From: Christiangramia flava JLT2011
GTDB lineage: Bacteria > Bacteroidota > Bacteroidia > Flavobacteriales > Flavobacteriaceae
Reading direction: 5' to 3'
DNA: 64,000 nucleotides
Assembly: GCF_001951155.1 (NCBI RefSeq)
Contig: NZ_CP016359.1
Coordinates: 3,868,001-3,932,000, forward strand
In this document: positions 25,798 through 34,758 of the stretch, one piece after another
How the letters are laid out: every line of letters starts with the position of its first letter
Numbering within the stretch: the stretch's first letter is position 1
The notes under the pieces: generated by a model
What the model was told of the DNA's origin: nothing
The model's input: the letters and a program-made list of their open reading frames with translations, nothing else
The model's database searches: none
Made by a program: the position numbers and the translations under genes

Positions 25798-28191
25798 TTA
25801 TTCAAAAGTTCCAATTGGAGAACCATCTGGTATCTTCGGAATATTCAGCTCAAACTGAAATTCTTCCGGCCGTTCCCTGAATTCTCTGATCTTGCGAAAC
25901 ATTTCCTTGTTTACGCTACCATCCTTACCTCTCAGCCAGGTTTCCAACTTGTCGACTTCCATATTTACTATCGCCTTTGTCATGGGAGTAGCATCATCAT
26001 TGGCAGCCAGATTCAGCAAGTGTTTTAAAACCACAAAATTAATGGTTTGTTGCGCCCCGTTTAAATAATCATCTTTAACCGATTTCTGAACTGTTTCTTT
26101 CAGTAACTCATCCAGCATTCCTTCCAGCCCCATCAGACCACCATCCATATTATGTTGTTGTAATAAACGTTCAGCTCGGGCCTGGTGTAAAAGATATGTT
26201 AGCGTCATATCTGCAGCGGTTGCAGGTGCACCGTAAGCATCAAAAGCCACATCGGTATTACTTTTAAACGATTCCCTGCTTCTACCATAACCAAAGGCTC
26301 TTGGTGGAAATAATTTCAGTTTGTTCTTCGGGATGGCGATTTCCTCAGCGTTCAGTGTTCGCAACACAGCTTCCAGCGCTTTCTCCTGGCTCTTTCCATC
26401 CAGGTATTCCACAGCTACATTTTCATCTCCTTTTACAGCATAGGTATATTTCAAACCGCCGATCATCTTGGTTGTCGCTTCTGTTTGATAACGATGTAAG
26501 AAATAGAGCGGCACAAACACATCTTCTAAAACTGAAAATGGTTCATTGGTTCTGATGTTATCTTCGGAAAAATTCTCGATCGCTTTTTTGCGAATTTCCA
26601 GAATAGCGTCCAGTTCTTCCGAAGCATTTTTACCATTATCCCATAAATGAGCAAACGCATGGGCTCCGCCAGCAGAACGCGCATCAGAATCGGTTATAAA
26701 GGTAAAACCCCGATCTTTTGCTTTGTCAAGCACAGCATTTAAATAATCTCTTTCTAATTCTCCTTCCGGCACATCTCCATAACTATATGCCACGGTGATC
26801 TTATCCCATTCCCCGATATTGGTGTCGTAGGCATTTTCAAAAGAAATCTCTCCATTCTGCAACTCGAATTGCGGGTGCGGATAATCCATCACCGAAGACC
26901 GATCGCTTTCGCTTGCAGCAAAATTATGTGCAAATCCCAACGTGTGGCCTACTTCATGAGCAGCCAGCTGTCGAATTCTGGCCAATGCGAGTTCCATCAT
27001 TGGTTCATGATTGTCATCACTATCTTTAAAAGGCTTGTTCATTAATGCCTGGGCGATCATGTAATCCTGGCGAATACGCAAACTGCCCAGACTCACGTGA
27101 CCTTTGATTATCTCACCGGTACGCGGATCGACCACGCTTGCGCCATAACTCCAGCCACGAGTAGAACGATGAACCCATTGGATCACATTATAACGTACAT
27201 CTAAAGGATCAGCACCTTCCGGTAAGACTTTAACCTGGAAAGCATCTTTATACCCAATAGATTCATAGGCCTGGTTCCACCAACTGGCACCTTCCATCAG
27301 AGCGCTTTTCACCGGTTCCGGTGTTCCGGGATCCAGGTAATAGATGATCGGCTCAACCGGTTCGCTAATTTCAGCTGAAGGATCTTTCTTTTCCAGTCTA
27401 TGTCTAATGGCGAATCGTTTCATGATTGGTTCATAGACCGGTGATGCATAATCCATATAAGAGATAAAAATTGCGCCACTGCGAGGATCGAAAAGACGCT
27501 TTTTATAGTTATCGTCTGGCAACTTCACAAAAGAGTGATGCTCTGTAACTGTAATATGTTTGGGGTCTGGAACAACCGAGTTAATGGTCCTGCTCTTTGG
27601 TTCTCCTTCAAAAGTTAGTAAGGCCTCAAATTCCACATTTTCAGGAAAAGCCCTGGTTCGATCCAGGGACAGAGCGCTTTTAGATTTATCCAGTTTGTAT
27701 GTTCCGTAATCTCCCCTTTTAAGCCGATTGGTAACACCATGAACATCTTCCATTAAAAAAGGTGTAAGATCTATTAAATACTTTCCTTCCTTTTGCTCTT
27801 TGATCTCGAAACCAAAAATGACCGATTTCGCAAAGGCTTCGGCAACCGAGGCTTTTTCCGCTTCATTTTCGGTGATTGCCCGGTAATCCATATTAGGTTG
27901 AACCAGCAATAACTTATTTCCTGCTTTTACGAATTTTACAACCGCCTCGCCACCTAGCTGCCCGCGATCCAAGCCGATATCGTTCGAACCAACACCACTA
28001 GTTAAAAAGTGAGAATATAAAAACTCTGAATCCAGGTCTTCCACTTCCAGATAGATCGCATCTTTTTTCTGGTCGTAGTGAAAATCGAAATAACCTTCGA
28101 AATTTTCAATGCTGTCTTTATCTTTCAGAAATTGTGATTGCGCAACGACACTAAAACTGAATGCCAGGAGAATAAGTATTTGTCTTTTCAT
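25798..28191 (-). CDS. exported zinc-dependent metalloprotease (DUF5117/DUF4953 type)
   Basis: This 797-residue protein has a signal peptide (MKRQILILLAFSFSVVAQSQ), DUF5118/DUF5117-like N-terminal sequence, and the zinc site HEVGHTLGFAH at about residue 412, matching HExxHxxGxxH of metzincin-like peptidases. A helical C-terminal region (about 550-780) follows. Such proteins are common in Bacteroidota; physiological substrates are unknown. Location is periplasm or outside the cell. The 3' end abuts the transglutaminase gene, and no terminator is visible between them. It is divergent from prfB, 98 bases away. Confidence 0.88.
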   Translation of the reverse strand: MKRQILILLAFSFSVVAQSQFLKDKDSIENFEGYFDFHYDQKKDAIYLEVEDLDSEFLYSHFLTSGVGSNDIGLDRGQLGGEAVVKFVKAGNKLLLVQPNMDYRAITENEAEKASVAEAFAKSVIFGFEIKEQKEGKYLIDLTPFLMEDVHGVTNRLKRGDYGTYKLDKSKSALSLDRTRAFPENVEFEALLTFEGEPKSRTINSVVPDPKHITVTEHHSFVKLPDDNYKKRLFDPRSGAIFISYMDYASPVYEPIMKRFAIRHRLEKKDPSAEISEPVEPIIYYLDPGTPEPVKSALMEGASWWNQAYESIGYKDAFQVKVLPEGADPLDVRYNVIQWVHRSTRGWSYGASVVDPRTGEIIKGHVSLGSLRIRQDYMIAQALMNKPFKDSDDNHEPMMELALARIRQLAAHEVGHTLGFAHNFAASESDRSSVMDYPHPQFELQNGEISFENAYDTNIGEWDKITVAYSYGDVPEGELERDYLNAVLDKAKDRGFTFITDSDARSAGGAHAFAHLWDNGKNASEELDAILEIRKKAIENFSEDNIRTNEPFSVLEDVFVPLYFLHRYQTEATTKMIGGLKYTYAVKGDENVAVEYLDGKSQEKALEAVLRTLNAEEIAIPKNKLKLFPPRAFGYGRSRESFKSNTDVAFDAYGAPATAADMTLTYLLHQARAERLLQQHNMDGGLMGLEGMLDELLKETVQKSVKDDYLNGAQQTINFVVLKHLLNLAANDDATPMTKAIVNMEVDKLETWLRGKDGSVNKEMFRKIREFRERPEEFQFELNIPKIPDGSPIGTFE

Positions 28192-28289
28192 CGGGAGAGT
28201 TTAAATAGCTTGCTTAAAACTATAAAAATATCGTAAAATACTTTTCTTAGGCGGCCTATAATTCTATTTTTACGCTCAAAAGCTGAATA

Positions 28290-29388
28290 ATGACCAATAC
28301 AGAATCTATTCGAGATCTGAGAGAGCGCCTGGTTGCGTTAAGGAGGTATCTTTGACATCGATAAGAAGAAAATAGAGATCACGAATCTCGAAGAAAAGAC
28401 CTTTGCACCAGATTTTTGGGATGACCCAAAGAAGGCCGAGGCGATCATGAAAGAAGTCAATGCGGAAAAAAAGTGGGTCGAGGATTATGAAAAGGCCGAA
28501 ACTTTCGTAGACGATCTGGATGTGATCTATGAATTCTATAAGGAAGACGAAGCTTCTGCCGAAGACGTGGAAGAACGATGTTCCAAAGCCGAAGAACTCA
28601 TCGAGGACCTTGAATTCATGAATATGCTTTCTGAAGAAGGTGATGCGATGAGCGCAGTGCTGCAAATTACAGCCGGTGCCGGTGGTACGGAAAGTTGTGA
28701 CTGGGCTCAGATGCTCATGCGCATGTACATGATGTGGGCTGAAAAGCGCGGTTTTAAGATCAAGGAACTCAACTACCAGGCTGGCGATGTAGCCGGGATC
28801 AAAACCGTAACCCTGGAAATTGAAGGCGAATACGCATTTGGATGGCTGAAAGGCGAAAATGGTGTGCACCGCCTGGTTCGTATTTCACCATTCGACAGTA
28901 ATGCGAAAAGACATACTTCGTTCGCTTCGGTTTATGTTTACCCGTTGGTGGATGACAGTATCGAGATCGATATCAATCCGTCTGATCTTAGTTGGGAAAC
29001 TATGCGATCTTCTGGGGCTGGAGGGCAAAATGTGAACAAGGTGGAAACGGCTGTTCGTTTGCGCCACGCTCCTACCGGGATCGTTATTGAGAATTCCGAA
29101 ACCCGCTCCCAGCTGGAAAACAAGAATAAAGCCATGCAGTTACTGAAGAGTCAGCTATATGAAATTGAGCTGCAAAAACGTCTGGCACAACGAAGGGAGA
29201 TCGAAGATTCCAAGATGAAAATCGAATGGGGATCACAGATCAGGAATTATGTGATGCATCCCTACAAACTCGTTAAAGATGTACGAACCGCACAGGAAAC
29301 CGGAAATGTAGATGCGGTAATGGACGGGTCTATCGATGAATTCCTGAAAGCCTATTTAATGATGATGGGACAAAAAAGTGAAGATTAA
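28290..29388 (+). CDS. prfB: peptide chain release factor 2, with programmed +1 frameshift
   Basis: RF2 releases nascent peptides at UGA and UAA. Translation starts at ATG 28290, reads 21 codons to CTT, meets in-frame TGA at 28353-28355, and must shift +1 to continue from GAC at 28354. The complete product is 365 residues. The shift site has AGGAGG (28341-28346), three bases, then CTTTGAC, essentially the E. coli arrangement. The stop-codon motif SPF (ISPFDSN) and the catalytic GGQ (GAGGQNVNK) are present in the main frame. Frameshifting is autoregulatory: low RF2 lets the ribosome pause at UGA and shift. The gene is divergent from the metalloprotease. Confidence 0.96.
28341..28356 (+). promoter_or_regulatory. 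prfB: programmed +1 frameshift signal in prfB
   Basis: The Shine-Dalgarno-like AGGAGG, a TAT spacer, and the slippery CTT followed by TGA and C (28341-28356) reproduce the known RF2 recoding signal. Confidence 0.95.
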
Positions 29389-29453
29389 TTAAAACGCTAA
29401 TTTTTAATTTTTGCCAGGAATTGATTATTTTAAAGAAGTAAAAATATCACTGA

Positions 29454-29795
29454 ATGTTACGAATCTATCATAACGCCCGCTGCCGGAAATCCCGAGAAGG
29501 ATTGCAAATTCTCCAAGAATCTGGAAAAGATTTTGAAACAAGGGAGTACCTGAAAGAGCCTCTGAGTGAAAAAGAATTATCGAAGCTCATTGGTAAGATT
29601 GGCATAAAACCTGCAAAGCTGGTTCGTAAAAATGAAACAATCTGGAAAGAATCGTATAAAGGAAAAGATTTAAGCGATTCAGAGATCATCAAAGCGATGG
29701 TTGAAAACCCAAAATTGATCGAGCGACCTATCGTTGAAACCGAAAATGAAGCGGTGATCGGAAGGCCTCCTTCAAACATTCAGAAATTGTTATAA
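29454..29795 (+). CDS. arsC: ArsC/Spx-type arsenate reductase family protein
   Basis: This 113-residue thioredoxin-fold protein has the single active-site Cys10 in YHNARCRKSREGL. It then has the family motif EYLKEPLSEKEL and RPIVETENEAVIGRPP at the C-terminus, the substrate-binding arginine region. Glutaredoxin-linked ArsC reduces arsenate to arsenite. No ars transporter or regulator is nearby, so a different small-thiol role is possible. It is 65 bases after prfB and 11 bases before the next gene. Confidence 0.87.
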   Translation: MLRIYHNARCRKSREGLQILQESGKDFETREYLKEPLSEKELSKLIGKIGIKPAKLVRKNETIWKESYKGKDLSDSEIIKAMVENPKLIERPIVETENEAVIGRPPSNIQKLL

Positions 29796-29806
29796 AGAAA
29801 AGAAAG

Positions 29807-30175
29807 ATGAAACTGGAACATAGAATAGCTTTGATTGGTGTGGCTGCTGCCGCGGTGGCAGGCTTTGTATATTCACAGATTTATATACACGAAAAGAATC
29901 GTAAGGAGATCAGGGAAGTTGCTGCAGAATTGGCCTTTACCTGGCAAAATCAACTCCATCTCAGCGACGAACAGGCGTCCATGCTGGAAGACACCATTAT
30001 TGAGTACACGATCAAAAAGAACGAGATCATCAATTCCAGCCTGGGCATTGGCAGCCAGATTCAGAAACTGAAATCCATTCAGGGCAATGAACACAAGGCA
30101 CTCCAGAAATTCATGAGCGAGGAACAGTTCGAAAGTTACCTGGCGATGAATAAAAAGATCACTCGTAAGTCCTGA
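29807..30175 (+). CDS. small membrane-anchored helical protein, weakly Spy/CpxP-like
   Basis: This 122-residue protein has one N-terminal hydrophobic helix (IGVAAAAVAGFVYSQIYI) and a charged helical domain. LHLSDEQASMLEDTI and MSEEQFESYL recall the paired LTxxQ-type motifs of Spy/CpxP periplasmic chaperones, but the match is weak. The domain would face the periplasm. It follows the ArsC-like gene by 11 bases. Function unknown. Confidence 0.7.
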   Translation: MKLEHRIALIGVAAAAVAGFVYSQIYIHEKNRKEIREVAAELAFTWQNQLHLSDEQASMLEDTIIEYTIKKNEIINSSLGIGSQIQKLKSIQGNEHKALQKFMSEEQFESYLAMNKKITRKS

Positions 30176-30286
30176 TTTTCAATAACCTGAAAAGACTTAA
30201 CAAATAAATTCAGGCTTTAACGGAAAATTAACCCCTGTTGATTTAAACTAAATCGGTTTTACTCAGTCCAACTGAAAAATTGATTA

Positions 30287-32860
30287 ATGACCAACAGAAA
30301 AATTTTCGTTCTTAGCGTATGTCTCATCCTGATTTCAGGATTTGTTTTTAAGACCTGGGCACAGGGCCCGGAACCTGCAAAAAAGTATACTATTTCAGGC
30401 AAAGTGATTGATGATGAACTGGGTGTTCCACTGGAATATGCCACCGTTTCCATCGTTAATGTGAATGATCCCAATGATATCAACGGTGGAGTGACCAACG
30501 CTGAAGGTGCATTTGCTATTGAAGTTCAGAATGGCACCTATAACATCGCGGTTGAATTCATTTCTTACGAAACCAAAAATTTCAATAACCGTACAATTAA
30601 CAGTGACCTGGACCTCGGAACCATTAAGTTGGGACTGGGATCTGAGAACCTTGATGAAGTAGTTGTTCAGGCAGAAACCACTCAGGTGGATGTACGACTG
30701 GATAAGAAAATCTACAATATTGGTAAAGATCTTACCACTGCGGGTGGAACCGTGAGCGATGCATTGAATAACGTGCCTTCTGTTTCGGTAGATGTGGAAG
30801 GTGGCATCAGTCTTCGCGGAAATGAAAACGTTCGTATCCTGATAAACGGGAAACCTTCAGCTATGGCTGGATTTGGCGACAGCAACGTGCTTAGCCAGTT
30901 ACCGGCTTCAGCAATCGAACGTGTGGAAGTGATCACCTCACCTTCGGCCCGATATGATGCGGAAGGTACAGCGGGGATCCTGAATATCATCCTTCGGAAG
31001 AAGGAAACACTTGGTTTTAACGGTTCCCTGAACCTTCAAACCGGTTATCCCGCGAACGGCGGAATTTCAGCAAACCTGAATTATCGCACCGAAAAATATA
31101 ATCTCTTTGCCACTACCGGGTACCGCTATGACGAGTCTCCGGGAAATGCCAATTTTGACACGCGTTATTTTGATGTGCAGCAGGATGCTTTTTTAGATAG
31201 TATTCAGTACACGGAAAATTCCGAAGATCGCGATTATGACCGCATCCGAAGAAATTTCAACACCAACCTCGGTATGGAGTATTATATCACTGATATGTCT
31301 TCCATTACTGGTTCGGTTTTTTACCGAAAAGGAAATGATGATGATCTTACCACCAACATCAGCGATTATTTTTTAAACGGAAGTCCGCAAATTGGGACGA
31401 CCCGTTACGAAAAGGAAACCGAAGATGAAGACAGTTACCAGATCGCACTGAACTACATCAATAAATTCGATAACAACGGGCACCAGCTAACAGCAGATTT
31501 TCAGTATGAGAGCGACCAGGAAGAACAAGGTTCTTTCATTAACGAGCCGGTGCGTTACAATAATACAGATTCTTTGGGCGTGAACATTCCGCGGGAACAA
31601 ACCAGCACGATCGAAGATCAAAACCAGTATTTGATTCAGGCTGATTATGTACGACCAATTGGTGAAGAATCACAATTTGAAGCCGGATATCGCGGGGAAT
31701 TCGAAAATACCCTCACAGATTATAAGCTTTTCCAGGAAAATGCTGACGGAACGCTCGTTCTGAACGAAAATCAAACCAATATTTTTGATTACACCGAAAA
31801 TGTACAGGCGGTCTATTCACAATATGGTTCCAAATTCGGAGAATTCAGTTTCCTGCTGGGTCTTCGTCTAGAAAACACCAATTTAAAAGGAAACATCACC
31901 TCTGCCCTTACTGAAGCAGAGCTGCAGGACATTTATTCTTTTGAAATCGATACCGAATTTGACAACAATTACCTGGGGCTTTTTCCTACGGTGAACCTGA
32001 TCTATGAACTTGGCGAGGATGAAAATATCACTTTAGGTTACAACAGAAGAATTAACCGTCCGCGTGGCTGGTTTATCAATCCGTTTCCTTCTCGTAGCAG
32101 TAGAAATAACGTTTTCCAGGGAAATCCTAACTTAAGACCCGCATTCTCCAATGCTTTCGACCTGGGATACCTTAAAAAATGGGATAAATTAACGCTTACT
32201 TCATCTGTATATTACCAGCATGAAACCGATGCGTTTTCCAGAATCCAGGAGCGTGTAAATATCACTGTTGCGAATCCAAGCTTTGGCGAGGCTGGCGAAC
32301 CGGAATATGTGAACCAGGAAGTGATCAGAAGTATTCCGTTTAACCTGGCCACTAATGACCGTATGGGTGGGGAAATTGGTTTCCTATACAATCCAAATGA
32401 CTGGTTAAGACTGAATGGTAGCTTCAACTACTTCCGTTTTGAACTGGATGGACAGTTTAATGGGACTGATTACAGTCAGAAAAACACCAGCTACTTCGGA
32501 AGGTTTAGTTCCAAAGTTTCCCTTCCGTGGAAAATAGACTGGCAAACCAATGCTTTCTATCGCGGTCCTTCAGACGATGTCCAGGGAACACAGGATGGCA
32601 TTCTATCTATCGATGTAGCATTGAGCAAGGAAGTATTGAAAGATAAGGCCACTGTATCGATCAACGCCCGTGACCTTCTGAATTCAAGAAAAAGGAGTCA
32701 GCAAATTACCACTGACGATTTTTACCAGGAAAGTGAGTTCCAGTGGAGACAAAGACAAATAAACCTTTCATTTATTTACCGTTTCAATCAGCAGAAAAAA
32801 CGCAACGAGCGACGCGGTGGAGAAGACAATATGATGGATGAAGATGGAGAAGGATTTTAA
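30287..32860 (+). CDS. outer membrane beta-barrel protein with carboxypeptidase-regulatory-like and plug domains
   Basis: This 857-residue protein has a signal peptide (about 1-26, ending KTWAQ). A carboxypeptidase-regulatory-like domain (about 35-120, YTISGKVIDDELGVPLEYATV), a TonB plug (about 130-230, VSDALNNVPSVSVDVEGG) and a large outer-membrane barrel of the OMP_b-brl_3 family follow. It probably transports or binds a ligand at the outer membrane with TonB energy. No SusD partner is adjacent. The C-terminus is polar (GGEDNMMDEDGEGF) rather than ending in an aromatic residue of a final strand, though it is preceded by SFIYRFNQ, which fits a last strand. Ligand unknown. Confidence 0.88.
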   Translation: MTNRKIFVLSVCLILISGFVFKTWAQGPEPAKKYTISGKVIDDELGVPLEYATVSIVNVNDPNDINGGVTNAEGAFAIEVQNGTYNIAVEFISYETKNFNNRTINSDLDLGTIKLGLGSENLDEVVVQAETTQVDVRLDKKIYNIGKDLTTAGGTVSDALNNVPSVSVDVEGGISLRGNENVRILINGKPSAMAGFGDSNVLSQLPASAIERVEVITSPSARYDAEGTAGILNIILRKKETLGFNGSLNLQTGYPANGGISANLNYRTEKYNLFATTGYRYDESPGNANFDTRYFDVQQDAFLDSIQYTENSEDRDYDRIRRNFNTNLGMEYYITDMSSITGSVFYRKGNDDDLTTNISDYFLNGSPQIGTTRYEKETEDEDSYQIALNYINKFDNNGHQLTADFQYESDQEEQGSFINEPVRYNNTDSLGVNIPREQTSTIEDQNQYLIQADYVRPIGEESQFEAGYRGEFENTLTDYKLFQENADGTLVLNENQTNIFDYTENVQAVYSQYGSKFGEFSFLLGLRLENTNLKGNITSALTEAELQDIYSFEIDTEFDNNYLGLFPTVNLIYELGEDENITLGYNRRINRPRGWFINPFPSRSSRNNVFQGNPNLRPAFSNAFDLGYLKKWDKLTLTSSVYYQHETDAFSRIQERVNITVANPSFGEAGEPEYVNQEVIRSIPFNLATNDRMGGEIGFLYNPNDWLRLNGSFNYFRFELDGQFNGTDYSQKNTSYFGRFSSKVSLPWKIDWQTNAFYRGPSDDVQGTQDGILSIDVALSKEVLKDKATVSINARDLLNSRKRSQQITTDDFYQESEFQWRQRQINLSFIYRFNQQKKRNERRGGEDNMMDEDGEGF

Positions 32861-32881
32861 ATTCTGTTAGTTGGTTAAACT

Positions 32882-32913
32882 AAAAAAAGGGACTTTAAAA
32901 AGTCCCTTTTTTT
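32882..32913. terminator. bidirectional intrinsic terminator
   Basis: GGGACTTT (32889-32896) pairs with AAAGTCCC (32899-32906) around two bases, flanked by seven A and seven T. Confidence 0.88.
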
Positions 32914-33094
32914 ATACCTTCTGTTCTTTGGCTTTCTTTCTGGCCTCACGTTTTTCTTTCAGGATTTCTCCAATTGATCCGCCAACCCAATAAGGGACAA
33001 CGAACCCGATAAGAAAGATCATTAACCAGAATCCCATTGTTAAAATAACAAGGAAAGCGATAAAACCAAGATACTGATCGAATTCGAACATCAT
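32912..33094 (-). CDS. small membrane protein (60 aa), function unknown
   Basis: A 60-codon frame begins with two ATG codons (33094 and 33091) and ends inside the terminator that also ends the receptor gene. It encodes a double hydrophobic segment (about residues 8-40, LGFIAFLVILTMGFWLMIFL) and a basic tail (KEKREARKKAKEQK), so the C-terminus should be cytoplasmic. No family is recognised. The terminator at its end and the clean hydrophobic/basic organisation support it. Confidence 0.65.
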   Translation of the reverse strand: MMFEFDQYLGFIAFLVILTMGFWLMIFLIGFVVPYWVGGSIGEILKEKREARKKAKEQKV

Positions 33095-33256
33095 AACGTT
33101 ATGGTATTTTCAGATATCTGGTCAAAGATAGCAACTCTGGACGGCTTATCACAAAAATTTCCTAAATAATCTGAAACTGCTCACCTTTCAGCAATTTAGA
33201 CACAAATCTTCTACCAATTTTCACGCAATTTTAAAGCGAAAAAGTTTTCGAATAAA

Positions 33257-33264
33257 TAACTTTG
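33257..33264 (+). promoter_or_regulatory. candidate -7 promoter element for fumC
   Basis: TAACTTTG matches TAnnTTTG and lies 22 bases before the ATG, the same arrangement and sequence as at uvrA. No TTG occurs at the standard distance. Confidence 0.55.
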
Positions 33265-33286
33265 CGAAACAATCAATTTTAGCATT

Positions 33287-34684
33287 ATGGACTATAGAAT
33301 AGAGAAAGATACTATGGGGGAAGTGAAAGTTCCCGCCGATAAACTCTGGGGTGCTCAAACCGAGCGTTCCCGCAATAATTTTAAAATAGGACCTTCGGCT
33401 TCCATGCCTCTTGATATCATATACGGTTTTGCTTACCTGAAAAAGGCTGCAGCCTACACCAATTGCGAACTGGGCGCACTTTCAGTTGAAAAAAGAGACC
33501 TTATTGCACAGGTATGTGACGAGATCCTGGATGGAAAACATGATGATCAGTTTCCGTTAGTTATCTGGCAAACCGGAAGTGGTACGCAGAGCAACATGAA
33601 CGTGAACGAAGTGATCGCCAACCGTGCACACCAGATCGCCGGTAAAACTATTGGTGAAGGCGATAAAACCCTGCAACCCAATGACGATGTGAACAAATCA
33701 CAATCTTCTAACGACACCTTTCCTACCGGAATGCATATCGCTGCCTATAAGAAGATTGTAAAAACCACCCTTCCCGGAGTTCGCAAATTGCGCGATACCC
33801 TGAAGAAAAAATCGGAGGAATTTAAAGATGTAGTAAAAATTGGTCGTACGCATTTTATGGATGCCACACCGCTTACACTGGGGCAGGAATTTAGCGGGTA
33901 CGCTGCACAACTCGATCACGGGATTAAAGCTTTGGAAAACACGCTACCACATCTTGCAGAACTTGCTTTAGGCGGAACAGCAGTGGGAACAGGTCTTAAC
34001 ACTCCTAAAGGCTATTCCAAACGAGTTGCTGAATTTATCGCAAAGTTCACTGAATTGCCGTTTGTTTCTGCAACAAATAAATTCGAGGCTTTAGCTGCAC
34101 ATGATGCATTTGTGGAAAGTCACGGTGCATTAAAACAGCTGGCTGTTTCCCTGAATAAAATTGGGAACGATATCAGGATGCTGGCGTCTGGTCCAAGAAG
34201 CGGAATTGGGGAATTGAACATTCCTGCCAACGAACCTGGTTCCTCGATCATGCCTGGTAAAGTTAATCCAACCCAATGTGAGGCATTAACCATGGTTTGT
34301 GCCCAGGTGATAGGAAACGACATGACGATGAGCGTGGGCGGCATGCAGGGGCAATTTGAACTGAATGTTTTCAAACCTGTGATGGCTAACGCATTGCTCC
34401 AAAGTGCGGAACTACTGGGAGACGCCTGTGTGTCATTTGACGAACACTGCGCCCAGGGAATTGAGCCGAACCATTCACGAATCAAGGAACTGGTGAATAA
34501 TTCCCTGATGCTGGTAACTGCACTCAATACCAAAATTGGATATTATAAAGCTGCGGAAATCGCAAATACTGCTCATAAGAACGGAACTACTTTGAAGGAA
34601 GAAGCGGTAAACCTTGGATATGTAACTGAAGAGCAATTTGATGAATGGGTGAACCCAAAAGATATGGTTGGAAGTTTAAAATAA
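33287..34684 (+). CDS. fumC: class II fumarate hydratase
   Basis: This 465-residue tricarboxylic-acid-cycle enzyme converts fumarate to L-malate without an iron-sulfur cluster. Conserved segments are [18 protein letters not shown] (about 103-120), [21 protein letters not shown] and the superfamily signature [11 protein letters not shown] (about 317-327) with the catalytic serine. Length is normal. It is a single gene between its own promoter and terminator. Confidence 0.96.
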   Translation: MDYRIEKDTMGEVKVPADKLWGAQTERSRNNFKIGPSASMPLDIIYGFAYLKKAAAYTNCELGALSVEKRDLIAQVCDEILDGKHDDQFPLVIWQTGSGTQSNMNVNEVIANRAHQIAGKTIGEGDKTLQPNDDVNKSQSSNDTFPTGMHIAAYKKIVKTTLPGVRKLRDTLKKKSEEFKDVVKIGRTHFMDATPLTLGQEFSGYAAQLDHGIKALENTLPHLAELALGGTAVGTGLNTPKGYSKRVAEFIAKFTELPFVSATNKFEALAAHDAFVESHGALKQLAVSLNKIGNDIRMLASGPRSGIGELNIPANEPGSSIMPGKVNPTQCEALTMVCAQVIGNDMTMSVGGMQGQFELNVFKPVMANALLQSAELLGDACVSFDEHCAQGIEPNHSRIKELVNNSLMLVTALNTKIGYYKAAEIANTAHKNGTTLKEEAVNLGYVTEEQFDEWVNPKDMVGSLK

Positions 34685-34708
34685 ACCCCTAACCTTCAAT
34701 TACCTGCA

Positions 34709-34742
34709 TAAAAAAACCTGCTCCTTCGAGCAGGTTTTTTTT
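34709..34742. terminator. bidirectional intrinsic terminator after fumC
   Basis: AAAAACCTGCTC pairs with GAGCAGGTTTTT around CTTC, followed by further T residues. It serves fumC and the convergent ccsBA. Confidence 0.9.
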
Positions 34743-34758
34743 ATCCTCATATTCGGTT

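Noticed and set aside
28306..28869. Minus-strand open frame of 187 codons
   Set aside because: Antisense shadow of prfB.
28447..29388. RF2 starting at ATG 28447, with the upstream part as a sequencing error or pseudogene
   Set aside because: The AGGAGG, CTTTGAC signal and a proper ATG with 21 codons upstream show programmed frameshifting.
29454..29795. Arsenic resistance island
   Set aside because: Only the single ArsC-like gene is present, with no regulator, pump or permease.
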